64,000 bases of DNA from Neurospora tetraspora (lineage: Eukaryota; Ascomycota; Sordariomycetes; Sordariales; Sordariaceae): NCBI RefSeq assembly GCF_033439725.1, contig NW_026944385.1, positions 4,497,001 to 4,561,000 of the forward strand, written 5' to 3'. Under the pieces are notes generated by a model that searched no databases, was not told the DNA's origin, and was given only the letters and a program-made list of their open reading frames with translations. A program made the position numbers and the translations under genes. The stretch's first letter is position 1, and each line of letters opens with the position of its first letter. Positions 33,287 to 48,986 of the stretch are shown piece after piece.

Positions 33287-34926
33287 CCGAGTCAGTCAGT
33301 CGGTCGGTCAGAAAGGAGCAGTTTACTCCAGAGTTTAGGCCTCACTGTCTCAAACTGAGACACATCTGCAGTCCAATGCCGTTCTCCATCTTCACAATCC
33401 TCCCACCACACCCACTCCGCTAAGATCGTCATCCCACACCCACACACCCAAAAACGGTGCATTTCTCTCCGTGCGTGTGGCGCTTTTCCACATTACGACC
33501 CTACAATCTCTCCCTGTTTTTCGCTAATCAACCAAACCCATGGTTTCCGGGTCGGAATTTCCTGGGGATGGTCATGCTTTTTCGGTGTGGCATGGAACAA
33601 TGGAAGGAAATGCCGAAGTCCAGGGCCAGAGTCTGGTAGGAGACTGGGGAACCAACACGGATTGTGAACCACACCGGCAGCACACAGATGTTCGCATGTC
33701 CCATGGTTCGCGTGGGCACGGTGCTTCGATGTGCGATGGAAGCCATGTGCTCGGATATTTCGGGGGAGGCGTCCAAGCACAAAGCACGGCGGGCGTTGTT
33801 ACACGACATGCTACGGGCGGATAGGGGTTTGATAGGTAAGGTAGGAAAGTGGTGGGAGGGCACTGTTTGGTTAATGGTTGGCAAGCCGAATTCAGGGTGC
33901 TGCCGGGGTGGTTTATTGGCTAAAATAACATGAGAAGTTCAAGACAATGAGTCAATGACGACGTCCAGTCAGGTGTGTACTGTAGGAGATCTAATCACAT
34001 CACAGTGTGCTAGTGGCTTGATATGTAAGATGGGAGTCGGGGAGTTGGTACTTTCTCCGAGGGCGATGATTCCCTTTGTTCAGTCCAACCGGACAAGTGG
34101 AAGAAATATGGTAGGTTCGTGACAGGCTTTTTATCTTGTTTGTCTTGATCAACAACAACCCGCCTCCAATTACCGTGGTTACATGGGCTGTATCCCCCAG
34201 TGTCCCCTTCATCCACATCCTCGGGTGTGGTACCCATCAAAGTTGCAGCTAAATCCAATGCGATCCAATGTGATGGGTCGCACAGACTTTTGACTGACAA
34301 GGGTGAAAGACGGGCTTTGGCGTCGGGCCAACTGGGATGTTATTGCCTTGGTCCAACCACGTGGTGCATGTCGGTGGAACAGTACCTGTCTTCCATGTTC
34401 CCGGTCGCCTTCTTTCGCAGACCGAGGGAATTACGGAATGGAACCCTTGTTCGTCGTGGTTTTGGTTATGCCATTGGGAACCGAACAAACCGTGGGTTTG
34501 GTTGGCGCGTTCAAAGAGCCGACGATGGTCGATGGGGGCTTGATATCTGAACACTAGCACTGTACGGTACAAATCCAACATGGATCAAGGTGCTTTGTTC
34601 CGCTTCATCCTTCTGTCCTTGTTGGTGGCTCTGCCATAGGACAATGATACCGATGAAATTGCACCTCCGACTAGCGTGATCAACATCTTTCAGTACTTGA
34701 TAACGTCCTTCCCGTGTTGAAGACTTCGTGGCTGCCGGGCCTCATTGTTGTTCTCCAAATTTTGCTGTGTAAAAACTCGTTCACTCTGTTGGTGGCTTAT
34801 CAGATCCTGCCGCTTCAAAGTCTTTCATTGTTGACAGTTGGACCGAGTGAACAACCTGACGAACCTTTGATCCCCAACGAACCTTGACTTCCGCTATCTG
34901 TTCACCCAACAGTCGTCGAGTTCACC
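33287..34926. other. gene-free spacer
   Basis: No gene supported. A (GTCA/GTCG)n run lies at about 33290-33311. Open frames around 33530-33890 and 34249-34581 overlap on both strands and lack domains. The last 100 bp are the leader of the hydrolase gene. Confidence 0.45.
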
Positions 34927-37197
34927 ATGGCGACCTTGGATGGTGAAGGGCTACATAAGCCCCAAGACATCATGATGTCTCCGTGGGCTGTTCAACGATA
35001 CGACGAGCCCGGAGGCCACAACCTTCCCACGACTTTCGATATCGACTATCAGAACTTGTCCCTATTACTCCAAGAAGCAGCCATATTATACCCACAGTGC
35101 GCAAAACCGAAGCTCTACCCTACCACTCAGCCCTACATTCCAGTCCCCGTTACCACGCCCGTGGTCCCGGTATCGTTGCGATCTGGATCTGTCACAGTGG
35201 GAGTGGTGACGAAGGACCCCTATTCGGAAGGAAACCGATCGGGCCAGGGCCCCAACCACACCACCGATTACCGAGAATACGACACATCATCGGCTGTACC
35301 CCTGAGGCAAGGAAGACACAATAACAAACTTCCGCTTTCGGATGCCTGTTGTGGGACGGCCGTCAACATGGGTAGTAGCCGTCAGGAACCTTCAACCGAG
35401 TCTTTGTGGACCGGGATCAAACCCGCTGTGCTCCTCAACGGGACATGGACCAAACCACGTCATGTCAACAAGGATGGCCATATCTTCAGGAAATTGGAGT
35501 TTGAAGTGCCATTAGACCATCATCATCATCACAGCTCGCAGAAAGATGCCCTGAAACTGCATGCAGAACTTGTAGACAGCTTTCCCGACCCCAAGCCCAC
35601 CACTCCAGATGTTCTCAGTAGTCCAATATCCCCCCAAAAGCCCATCATCCTCTACCTCTGCGGCGGTCCCGGAGACGGAAATCCCTCCGACAGGGTCCCC
35701 GAGCTGAACAAGTTCTGTATAGACAGAGGCTACCAAGTCCTCTACGTCCACTACCGAGGAACCGGCCTCAGCCCCTTATTCTCCGACTCAGCAGCCAAGA
35801 ACAAGGTCATGCGAATGTCGGATCAAGACAAAGCCAACTACCTCGCCAAGTTCCGACAGGACAACATCGTTCGCGATCTCGAAGCTATCCGACTGTGTCT
35901 CGAAAAAGAACTTCCTACCAAAATCAAGTGGACACTCCTAGGCCAGTCTTTCGGCGGATGGGTCGCCACCACCTACCTCTCCTTCCTACCGCAATCCCTA
36001 GAAGCCGTATACATCAGCGCCGGAATGCCACCACTAGGCAAGACGCCACGGGAGGTATACGAGAAGACCTATTCCCACATCGTCAAGCGGAACGAGGACT
36101 ACTTCAATGAGTACTTCCCGGAAGATCAAGAGCATGTTAGGACTATCGTCGAGCATTTGCGAGGTAAAGCGCCGATGCAGAAGGGGGTCGACGGACAGCC
36201 GTTCAGAGGGTACGAACTTTATGGAGAGAATGGAGAGCGGAAAGGGTGTTATCTGACTTACCAGACTTTCATGACGCTGGGGAGGACGTTCGGGTCTGCG
36301 CCTGTTGTTCGCAGGGACCGGGATATGGACGAAGAAGAATACGAACGGCCATCCCTCGCCAGTTCCATCGGTGCTCTCACCATTAACCCCAGCAAGAGCT
36401 CTTTGGCATCCAGCACCACCCATATTTCAGGCACACCACCACTTAGCGCCTCGTACCGATCTTCCTCCACCAGCTTCACATCCCTCTCATCCCTTCCAGA
36501 TACCTCCCTAACACCAGAAATCCCACTCCCCTACCAAAAACTCCACAACCTAATAACACGCCTCATCTCCGACCTCAACTCATCCAAGGGAATCTCCAGC
36601 GCAACACTAACCATCTACACCCACCTCGAATCCTTCGCCCTCCACCGCCGCCCTCTCTACGCCCTCCTGCACGAAGCCATCTACTGCTCCTCCACTTGCC
36701 CTCTCACCCGCCAAGCATCGAACTGGGCCGCAACCGAAGTCGCGCTTTTCCATCCATCGGGTGGGTTTTCGTGGCTTAACACTTCCTCTTCCCCTTCCTC
36801 ATCTTCTACCACTATCCCATCAAAGAGGAAGGGGGATAAGGAGAAGATGTACTTCACAGGCGAAACCCTCCACCCCTCCCCCACTCTCTCCTCTCTCGGC
36901 GGTTCGGCTATCGTGCCCTTTCTGGGTGCAGCCGATATTTTGGCGCGGAAGGGGGATTGGCCTGCTTTGTATGACCTTTCTTCCTTGAACAAGAACAGGG
37001 AAAGGGGGGTAAAGGTGAGGGCGGTGGCGTACCAAGAGGATATGTACGTCGATTTGGAGCTGTCGAAGCAAGCGGCGGGGATGATTGGGGGGTGTGAGTT
37101 GGTTGTTTGTCCTTTTAGGGAGTGGGGGCATGGGAGTATTAAGGAAACGGACAAAACGGGGAGGGTGTTGGGGTGGTTGTTTGATGGGTTTAATTAA
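34927..37197 (+). CDS. prolyl-aminopeptidase-like alpha/beta hydrolase (S33 family)
   Basis: Single exon, 756 aa, TAA stop. The catalytic core resembles proline iminopeptidases, which release N-terminal proline from peptides: oxyanion loop CGGPGDGNP, YVHYRGTGLSP, the nucleophile elbow LGQSFGG (Ser about 341), and a C-terminal GHGSIKE carrying the likely catalytic His, with YQEDMYVD as a candidate Asp region. The first 147 residues are poorly conserved-looking; an in-frame ATG at 35368 (MGSSRQEP) may be the true start. A His5 run and two Ser-rich inserts (about 490-520 and 620-640) enlarge the protein beyond the usual 430-500 aa of the family. No signal peptide; cytosolic. Confidence 0.82.
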   Translation: MATLDGEGLHKPQDIMMSPWAVQRYDEPGGHNLPTTFDIDYQNLSLLLQEAAILYPQCAKPKLYPTTQPYIPVPVTTPVVPVSLRSGSVTVGVVTKDPYSEGNRSGQGPNHTTDYREYDTSSAVPLRQGRHNNKLPLSDACCGTAVNMGSSRQEPSTESLWTGIKPAVLLNGTWTKPRHVNKDGHIFRKLEFEVPLDHHHHHSSQKDALKLHAELVDSFPDPKPTTPDVLSSPISPQKPIILYLCGGPGDGNPSDRVPELNKFCIDRGYQVLYVHYRGTGLSPLFSDSAAKNKVMRMSDQDKANYLAKFRQDNIVRDLEAIRLCLEKELPTKIKWTLLGQSFGGWVATTYLSFLPQSLEAVYISAGMPPLGKTPREVYEKTYSHIVKRNEDYFNEYFPEDQEHVRTIVEHLRGKAPMQKGVDGQPFRGYELYGENGERKGCYLTYQTFMTLGRTFGSAPVVRRDRDMDEEEYERPSLASSIGALTINPSKSSLASSTTHISGTPPLSASYRSSSTSFTSLSSLPDTSLTPEIPLPYQKLHNLITRLISDLNSSKGISSATLTIYTHLESFALHRRPLYALLHEAIYCSSTCPLTRQASNWAATEVALFHPSGGFSWLNTSSSPSSSSTTIPSKRKGDKEKMYFTGETLHPSPTLSSLGGSAIVPFLGAADILARKGDWPALYDLSSLNKNRERGVKVRAVAYQEDMYVDLELSKQAAGMIGGCELVVCPFREWGHGSIKETDKTGRVLGWLFDGFN

Positions 37198-38067
37198 GGG
37201 GGTATGAGGGCGTTTGAGGTAGGGAGGATGAGTGACTGGAGGAGAGCGGAGGATGTTGAGAAGAGAGAGAGAGAGGTGATAGCCGGGTGGAAGGTGGAAA
37301 TGCCACGTTACGGGTACCTAGGTATGAGCTGAGCTTGGGCGGGGTGGTGGAGTGGAAGTTGCGGAAGGAAGGGAAGGAAGGAAGGACACGAGGGGACGGG
37401 GGTTTCAGTGCTTACTGCGTAGATGGGAAGGCGGCGACGGCGTTTGGAGGGTTTTTGGGGCATTGAACGGTGAATTTCTGGGTTGATTGTGGAGTGTTCG
37501 CATATGGTATTCTGGTGTTGAATCTCCTTTTGGGACTGTCTTTCTCGTGCTGGATTAGAGGAAGAGTGCTTCGTTCAGGGCTCAAGTTGTTTTTCCCCAT
37601 CTTGGCAGGTAGATCATAATTGGAAGGCGAGTAAGATGCGATCCTATCATCACAACAGCCGCCCCTATGGAGTAATTGTTAGTGGTCTAACAGCCTTAGC
37701 AAGTGCCAAGGGCCATCGTCAGACACTGTGGGCCTATCACCGAGCAAGACGTGAACTTAACGAGAACAAATAAAACCATTGAAAAAAAGCAATTGCGTTG
37801 ACTATCCAGCCCCAGTTCCTATCCATTCGGGGAGGCTTCTATCGTATGGCAGGACGAAGACACTGTCACCTCTAGGTAATATCCCACGAAGTGAGTAGAG
37901 GCTCCATTCCTTCATCCCGTCCACACGACGATAACCTAGCCGGACCAGCCGGCCCTGCCGTGTCAAAATCGTCTCCAAATACCTTCAGACGAACACTTTC
38001 CGGTGTTCTCGACGGTTCCGCCGTACGCAGAACGATCAGGCAGTACTTGTATCCGAGCCTTCCCCGG
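37198..38067. other. spacer between convergent genes
   Basis: No gene seen. GA-rich and GGAAGGAA runs lie at 37260-37385, and TGTTAG-TGGT-CTAACA lies at 37677-37692. The 3' ends of the hydrolase (+) and the 249-aa gene (-) face each other here. Confidence 0.5.
37677..37692. repeat. TGTTAG-TGGT-CTAACA inverted repeat
   Basis: Perfect 6-bp arms, 4-nt spacer. Same family as the dyads at 2235, 8990 and 22406. Confidence 0.7.
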
Positions 38068-38908
38068 CTAAGTGGATCTCCAGACCCAGTTTGAATCGTC
38101 CTTGTTAGAGTCGAGTTTGACCCACGTTCCACTTCCAACATCAAAATGGAGATCTTTGAGCTTTTCGTACTCTTCCTTCGTATCTATTCATGGCGGAGGG
38201 CAGACACACAACTTGTCAGTATTGTCACCAGCAAGTGGGCGGGAGGGATATGACTCAAGGAACAAGAAACTCACATTCCCGTTGCTCCTTCGTGATATTC
38301 TTATCCTCAGAAATCCACACCGACGACATAGTATCACACTCCACAAGGCAAACCGACGCATCTTCTACCGGGACACCGGTGTTGCAACCCTCCACTTTAA
38401 CCTTGAACTTCATCTTAATGGGCGGGCCATGGAAGTTTTGGGGATTAAAAATCTGCACATCCTGAAAAACAAAATAGAAAGGATGAGCATTGTAGCCTGT
38501 GGGCACGGGGTACGGAGCTACTTCCTGTAGGCCCTGGTTTAAGATGCAGGGCCCGATTTGGTCGCATTGCTGGCTGTCGTCCCTCTTGCGATGCGCCTTC
38601 CATTCTCCCGCTGCCATGAGAGTGTCCTCGAGAATGTCATCTTCGTCTGGCTTTGCCCTAAGTAGAGTGAGGATGCCTTGGATTCCATGCCAACGCAACG
38701 GCGCTGGGTCAAGCTTGACAACCACGTGGCCGATCTTGCCGTCGAGGCTGACTACAGATGGCGGAGGGAAATAGACCGTGAGTTTGCATTGGGTTGCTGC
38801 ATTGGGGGTGTCGGACACAAGGTCGTGGCCGCGCAATAGACGCGGTGAGACATCATCCGCGTCGCTAGCTGAGTTGGAATCGTCGCGACGGAGACGACCG
38901 GGCGCCAT
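38068..38908 (-). CDS. hypothetical protein, 249 aa
   Basis: Exons 38275-38908 and 38068-38183 (GTGAGT donor, AATAG acceptor, phase preserved) give 249 aa ending in TAG. I do not recognise the family. Visible features are an acidic/polar N-terminus (RLRRDDSNSASDADD), beta-rich middle segments (LTVYFPPPSVVSLDGKIGHV and IKMKFKVKVEGCNTG), and a C-terminal charged helix (KEEYEKLKDLHFDVG). There are no membrane segments or signal peptide, and the alternating hydrophobic pattern suggests a beta-sandwich (arrestin-like or C2-like), which is only an impression. Good intron signals and even codon usage support a real gene. Confidence 0.65.
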
Positions 38909-40373
38909 TTTGGCAGAGTTGTTGGCTTATGTGGTACGAGTAGTTTCAACTGAGGTTGAGCAAAAATGGGTAAAGATTGCTGAGATTCAAAGTTGTGATG
39001 AAGCTGATATCGATTCAAGGAATGAACGGCGGCATCTTGTCGATTTATACCTCCAACCAAGTCGAAGAATGAGCCATGGCGCCGGTCAACTTAACGAACC
39101 GCCGCATCTCTTGTGTTGAAGCCAACACCACGTTGGCTCTCTTGATGCCATCACTCCTGATCAAACATCTGCTTTGACCAAAGGTGGATTCGCCGGAAGA
39201 TTCAGTCGATGGCCCCATCACGGCGTCACGATTCTTTCTCCATGGTGGAGCCCTGAGTCTTTCCAACCGCACATGACCGGTGTTTCTTTTGGATTCTGCT
39301 CCAACATCTATCTACTTACAGTGTTAGATACACGTATAAGTCGAAAGGGTTGAGGTTGGTTTCGGTAGAGTACTCACCAAGCGCTTTGTGTATCCATCTC
39401 CGGATCTGTGTAATGACCCATCTCAAAGTGTTGAGCATCATCCAACGCCAACAACCAAGGCATTATATCCATTCATGTTTACCAGTGGGGTGGATTCGCG
39501 TGATATAGTTGGTGAGGCCTCGGGCATCGGAAAGACGGCTTTAAGACCTGGTACGGCGTTACTATATGTCGATGGTCGATACTCTTGCTTGGCAAATCTC
39601 CATTGTCGTTGATGGACGTACGCTGTGAGGTCTGCTTGTTGGTTAGAACCCAAAAATGGCTCATCCTTTGTCGGATTCTTTATTGGAAGCCCTATGCATA
39701 GGAACCGGTTCCAACGTACACCTGTTGGTTGTGGCATATGAATCAAGACGATAGGGGGCACAGCGCTGGCAGATTCCTTTGTTAAGTTGCGGCGTGGTGC
39801 AATGAAGAAACGCACTTCGTGGAGATCATTCACCTTGGATTTGAGAAGCCATGATGGAACTCGAGTGATGAGTGATAAGAAAGGAAAAACGCACGAGCTT
39901 TTTGAGGAGTGACTGAGGAGCGACCGCTTGGCCTGGTCAGAAATAGAAAGTAGGCCTGCGTTCCGGGACCTGGATGAGATGTGTCCTTATCAGATGCTGC
40001 GCAGAACTGGCGCTATTGCAGTTAGTGCAATAACGGTCTTCCGGTTTGGATAAGCCAACCGGGCAACTGCCACCCACCCAAATCCAAATAGGTATTTTCC
40101 AAGATGAGTGTTACCGTTAGGATATTGTGATCAACCCAGCATTTTTGCTGAACTATTCGGGGTAACGTAAATGGCATGTGATTTTTTCTTCCTCCACCAC
40201 ACAACCTATCATCCCTTTACCACCCACTGGTTTCTCGTTGTTTTGGAAGGGACATAAAGGACATGCATGACATGACCGCACAAAGTGATTGACGCGCTGC
40301 TCATGCATCCTTCTTCTGTTCATTACACCGATCATCTGGATTCTGGACAGACTCACTCCTAACTTATCAGCCC
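38909..40373. other. gene-free spacer with an unassigned minus-strand frame
   Basis: A 131-codon minus-strand frame at 39438-39833 (no ATG at its head) has protein-like composition but no recognisable motif, so it is left uncalled. TATTGCA-GTTAG-TGCAATA at 40014-40032 is a 7-bp inverted repeat around a GTTAG core. Confidence 0.4.
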
Positions 40374-41507
40374 TCACTCACCAACCCTCACACCCCCCGG
40401 CAACTCCCCCCCCTCCAAAACCCCCTTCCACTCCCCCTCCACCTTCTGCTCCAACCCCTCAATCTGATTCTGCACCTCATTACTCTGCAAAAACTCCCTG
40501 AAAGAGCCACACCTCTCGATCCGTCCCCCCGTCTCGTTCCCACAGCTGGGGTCTCTAATCGCTTTCTGCAACAAATCCACATCCCACCCGTTGAAAAAAT
40601 CCGCATGGTATCCGTACCCTGTCTTGTCGCCGTTGGAGAAGACAAACGGCTGATCGCCGGGGGTGCGGAGGTGGTTGAAGGCGTCTACCGCCCACGTCAT
40701 TTCGTACAGCAACGCCGGGATGCGGTAGCGGTGGGTGGGCGGGCAGGTGCCGGTGTCGAGGCGGGAGGGGTATGTGACGTGGGTGTTGTTGTACGCGCTC
40801 GCTGTTCCTGTTGAATTTGAATTTGAATTTGAATTGGGGGAGGAAGAAGAAGAAGAAGAGAAAGTGCCGAGTCCGACACCGTCCCAGCAAGATGGGAAGC
40901 GAATGCGGATTTGCAAGCCGCCGTCGCAAGTGCGGTTGGGAAAGCCGGAGAAGGGGGGCAGGCCGGGTTCGTTGTTGGTGAGGAGGCAGATGAACTCGAC
41001 TGCTCCGTCTTCAACCCTAGAAGAGTTGAAGGCGCGGCGGGTAGTGTCGCCCGCGATCATCTTGAACCCCTTGGGGAACGCCAGCAGCTCTTGGCCGGCG
41101 CAGTAATCGGTCCAGTCCATGCGTTCTTGGTAGTAGACGTTGATGCCGCCCACCTGCTCGACGGCGGTGAAAGTGTGGTTTTTCTTGTCGTGGAAATAAA
41201 CGGTGGGAACCCAGTAGTTGGATAGATCTTTGGACACGGAGCAGGTGGTGCGGTTGGAGGTTTGGGTTTTGTTGTAGTCTAGGTCGAAATCGAAGGCGGA
41301 ACCGCCCATTACTGTGTGTAAGTGCTGAGAGGGGCGGCCGGGGGAGACGATGGGGTCGAGACGGTCGACGGTGATGGGCTTACCGCAGCCCATGACGAAG
41401 AAGGCTTGGGAGGTAGGTTGGGGTTTGATACAGTCAGTGGGTTGCTGGGCGGATGTGGCAGTGAACAGGCATGTTAGCCAGACGACGAGGCTGGTGAGGA
41501 GGATCAT
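40374..41507 (-). CDS. secreted DUF1996-domain protein
   Basis: Single exon, 377 aa. Hydrophobic signal peptide (residues 1-20, ending ATSA). The DUF1996 hallmarks follow: FFVMGCGKPITVDRLDPIVSPG, then HLHTVMGGSAF, and YWVPTVYFHDK. DUF1996 is common in secreted fungal proteins, often with a WSC or cellulose-binding module, but its function is not established. Even-spaced Cys suggest disulfides (CSVSKD, CDGGLQIRIRFPSCWDG, CPPTHRYRIPALLYE). An Asn/Ser run in the middle is encoded by a GAATTT hexanucleotide microsatellite (about 40808-40837), probably variable in length between strains. No extra C-terminal module is present. Confidence 0.88.
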   Translation of the reverse strand: MILLTSLVVWLTCLFTATSAQQPTDCIKPQPTSQAFFVMGCGKPITVDRLDPIVSPGRPSQHLHTVMGGSAFDFDLDYNKTQTSNRTTCSVSKDLSNYWVPTVYFHDKKNHTFTAVEQVGGINVYYQERMDWTDYCAGQELLAFPKGFKMIAGDTTRRAFNSSRVEDGAVEFICLLTNNEPGLPPFSGFPNRTCDGGLQIRIRFPSCWDGVGLGTFSSSSSSSPNSNSNSNSTGTASAYNNTHVTYPSRLDTGTCPPTHRYRIPALLYEMTWAVDAFNHLRTPGDQPFVFSNGDKTGYGYHADFFNGWDVDLLQKAIRDPSCGNETGGRIERCGSFREFLQSNEVQNQIEGLEQKVEGEWKGVLEGGELPGGVRVGE

Positions 41508-42339
41508 CTTGGACTGTTGAACTGGGTTGGTATAAGGAGTGGATGTGAGTGAGTGTCTAGGAAGATGGTTCCGTTGCGAGGGGAGAAGAAAGAAGGTGGG
41601 AGTTAAGTAAACTCGGCTGGAGGTTGAGAGAGATAGATATCAGCGAGGGCGACGGGAAGAAAGAAGTCTTTTAGCTGAACGTAGTACCCCCGAGACATTA
41701 GACATGAAACAATGGAAGGAACAGCATGCATCACGGTTAGACACCTCCAACACTATGAAACGGTGTGGCTTGACGTTGGGTATGTTGGTAGCCATGATGT
41801 TTGTGTGCAATATATAACCCGATTGTCGTCGGACCACACGGCAGTGATCCGCGGAGACCAACATCCAACGATCCGGGCCAGTCAATGACAAGAATCGAAG
41901 ACAGGATTCATTTAAACCACTGACCCATGTCCTTTTTTTCACAGACATTGATCGACCAACCGACCAACAGTCGAGCAAAGAAGGCAGTGGCATCGCATCG
42001 TATCGCATCGCATAATCGCAAGTCGGGATTGAAGAGGTGAAACCGTCGTCCGTCAACGCCATTGTTTGTCCATCATATCGCATTTCTCTGTGCCGTCGCT
42101 GTTTCATGACTGGCTCGTCGGCGCAACCAAACACACCCGTTCATTTTGTTCGTCTATCCCATATCATACAAGAGTCTGTCGTGTGGACTGTGATCCATGA
42201 ATCCGCATTCGCTTCCGCCATCTGGGGCACTCGGGCTCGTGGGTATTAGAGTAGTACAGCGGGTCGAACTCGGAGTCGGAGTCTAAGTCGGTGTCGCGTG
42301 GAGGAGAGGCGACGGAGTGTGCATTTATTGCCTGTATGG
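41508..42339. other. spacer
   Basis: Promoter side of the DUF1996 gene and 3' side of the tom6-like gene. A TCGCATCGTATCGCATCGCA repeat lies at about 41992-42013. No gene seen. Confidence 0.5.
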
Positions 42340-42683
42340 TCATCGACGGTTAGGATACACATTGACCCGACAGAACCACGAGAGTCTGGGGTATACGAAC
42401 ACAACAAGGACCTCGCCCCAGGAGCTGGAGAGGAAAGCGACGGTAGCCTAAGGTTGGAGAGATGTGTTAGTATTATCAGGCTATAAATGAAAGACTTTGG
42501 ACCATGGACCGGACGGGACCGGGGGGCCGGGGCCGGGTTGAGGAGGACACTCACGCCGAAGAAGGCGATGCTGCGGACGACGGAAGCGTTCTCAGCAGAG
42601 GTGAGGGAATCGTAAGTGGAGCGAATGAAGCCCTTGGACTTGCGGCTGCCACCGGGGCGCTCGATGTATCTGGCGGAAGGCAT
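42340..42683 (-). CDS. tom6: Tom6-like mitochondrial outer-membrane translocase subunit
   Basis: Tom6 is a tiny tail-anchored protein that stabilises the TOM import complex. Exons 42555-42683 and 42340-42447 (GTGAGT donor, CTTAG acceptor) give 78 aa. The family-like part is GFIRSTYDSLTSAENASVVR, then SIAFFG-ATVAFLSSSWGE, a single membrane helix with a basic N-terminal side. Tom6 proteins normally end a few residues after this helix. The predicted tail here (VLVVFVYPRL and onward) is longer, and a further intron is possible: a CCTAAC branch-like site and ACAG acceptor follow the stop. I am fairly sure of the identity and unsure of the last 25 residues. Confidence 0.7.
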
Positions 42684-43354
42684 GGTGATTGAGTGTCTGG
42701 GAGTTGTCGCGATAACGGGCTATCGGTTGATGGAGTTGGAAACTGAGGGACCGTGACGCCGTGACGGGACTCGCAATCGCGGACTGGAACGTCGAATGGA
42801 AATTTTGGACTTCCAGGCAGGCAGAGGTAGAGTGACAAGGATGGCACGTGCCACTGCTCTTCTTATCCGAGGATGCTTGGCACCGTCATTGGCTGTTATC
42901 ACTTACACAGAGCTTCACCAGAAAAGCCATCTTTTCAGCATGAACAATGATGGCTTGGAACTCATGGATTAGTATGATTGTCCCAAGGTTAATCTTCTCA
43001 TGTCAAGCAACGACCGTGATGTGGAAAGGATTTAACCTTCAGTCACCGGTGTTGACTGGCTCCCCTTGCAGTGCTCCCGGCGGGCAGGCAAGCCCGGCCG
43101 TAGCCCTGTAAGCTGTGGAGCTTCAGTGCAGGCCCCACCCCCCCCCGCCATTTGTCGGGGCTGGATCCATTCGTCATGTCATCCATTGTCATGTGCATCT
43201 GCCACTGAACCCTCAACTTCTCACCACTGTCACCTTCTACCATCGCAACTCTTACTGTCGCATACCATCCCAATAATTATCATCCCACCTTGTCCTTCCG
43301 ACGCCTACTTTAATTTCTTCGCATCGCCAATTGTCTCCGATACGTCGTACACTA
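42684..43354. other. divergent promoter region
   Basis: Between the tom6-like gene (-) and the 281-aa gene (+). It contains a C9 run near 43138-43146. No gene. Confidence 0.5.
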
Positions 43355-44265
43355 ATGGCTGAAAACGAAAACCCCAGCTCCCCGACAGCGCCAGCTCCCG
43401 GGGGCTTTGTGCCTACCGCGATCCCTTCACATTCGTTACCATCCCCAGCGCCCAGTTCAGCATCAGCGGCCGCCGTCTCAAACCTTCCACATCCACGCCG
43501 AACTTCTCTTCGCCCCGGATCCATCAAGGAGGATAAAGTCCGCAACTATGTTTCCGACAAAATGCTACACATCAGTCGCCGATACGTCAAGCACTTTGCG
43601 ATCCCCGATCCCAGCGACGAAATCACCGGCTACAAGTCCATGGCTGAATTGTGCAAAGACGTGGACGACGTTATAAATATCCTCTGGTTATCCGGTACTC
43701 GTAAGTGCAACACTTACACAGCCTTATTGCCGATGCATTATTATCAGGCACTAACTTTCCTTTAGCCAGCCTACAAATTCCCTACCTCCTTAACATCGCG
43801 AGCGAGTTGACCACCTGGCTCGAGGGCTTCCCTCCTTCTCCTACAGCCACATTCTCGCTACTACGAAAACTCGACCACTGCTTCGCCAGCCTACTGTTCG
43901 GCTACGACATCGACACCAAAGAGACACTACCGGGCTTCGAAAACGGCCTCAGAGCCGGCCTGTCCCGGACAGACATGATCCGCTGCAAGAGCGTGCTTGA
44001 GCGCACTCGTGTGTTGGTAGTCGAGGTCATGTCGAAAGAGCCAGCCGACGAGGATCTAGACGGCGATACTGGGGGTCAGGGTATCCAGACCCCAAAGCCA
44101 GACGACGATACAGACGACATGAACGATTTCGATGATGACGATGATGACGAAGACGAGCTGTTGCACATGAATGTTGCCACGGTGTATGAGAACACACTTG
44201 TCAAGCTGGGAGAAATCCTGGAAGATGGAGGTGGCGTGACGACGATTCCCATGTCTGTGGACTGA
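43355..44265 (+). CDS. conserved-looking fungal protein, 281 aa, function unknown
   Basis: Exons 43355-43700 and 43766-44265 (GTAAGT donor, CTAAC branch site, TTTAG acceptor) give 281 aa. A Pro/Ser-rich N-terminus (1-55) precedes a helical core: EDKVRNYVSDKMLHISRRYV, then YKSMAELCKDVDDVINILWL and SLQIPYLLNIASELTTWLEG, and LLRKLDHCFASLLFGYD. An Asp-rich segment (FDDDDDDEDELL, about 240-255) follows, then a short C-terminal helix. No signal peptide or membrane segment. I cannot name the family; the helix pattern looks like a subunit of a larger complex. Clean splice sites and composition make it a confident gene. Confidence 0.75.
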
Positions 44266-48761
<4,496 letters not shown>

Positions 48762-48986
48762 GAGGCTGATCGGGTACTGCTGTACAGCAGAGAGCTGCGT
48801 TGGCGGATTGCTTGGATGGAGGCTAGTCGGGCGGATAATTGGGCTCGTTGGGTTCAAAGACACCATTACAAAAAGTCCTTGTTGTGGTTCAAAAAGGCGC
48901 TGGAGGACCTTGAGAAGTGGAGGGATTTGGGTGCGCTGCCGCGTCCGGAGGATCCAGAGAAGGCTGTCTTGAGAGAAGGGAAATAA
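48762..48986 (+). other. 74-codon in-frame open extension after the katG stop
   Basis: The katG frame stays open after TAG from 48762 to a TAA at 48984-48986. The sequence is helical, charged and Trp-rich (ELRWRIAWMEASRADNWARW), unlike typical 3' UTR translation. It has no ATG until codon 19. It could be a stop-readthrough extension, an ancestral C-terminus cut off by a nonsense change, or chance in G-rich DNA. It does not end in a peroxisomal SKL-like signal. Confidence 0.3.
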
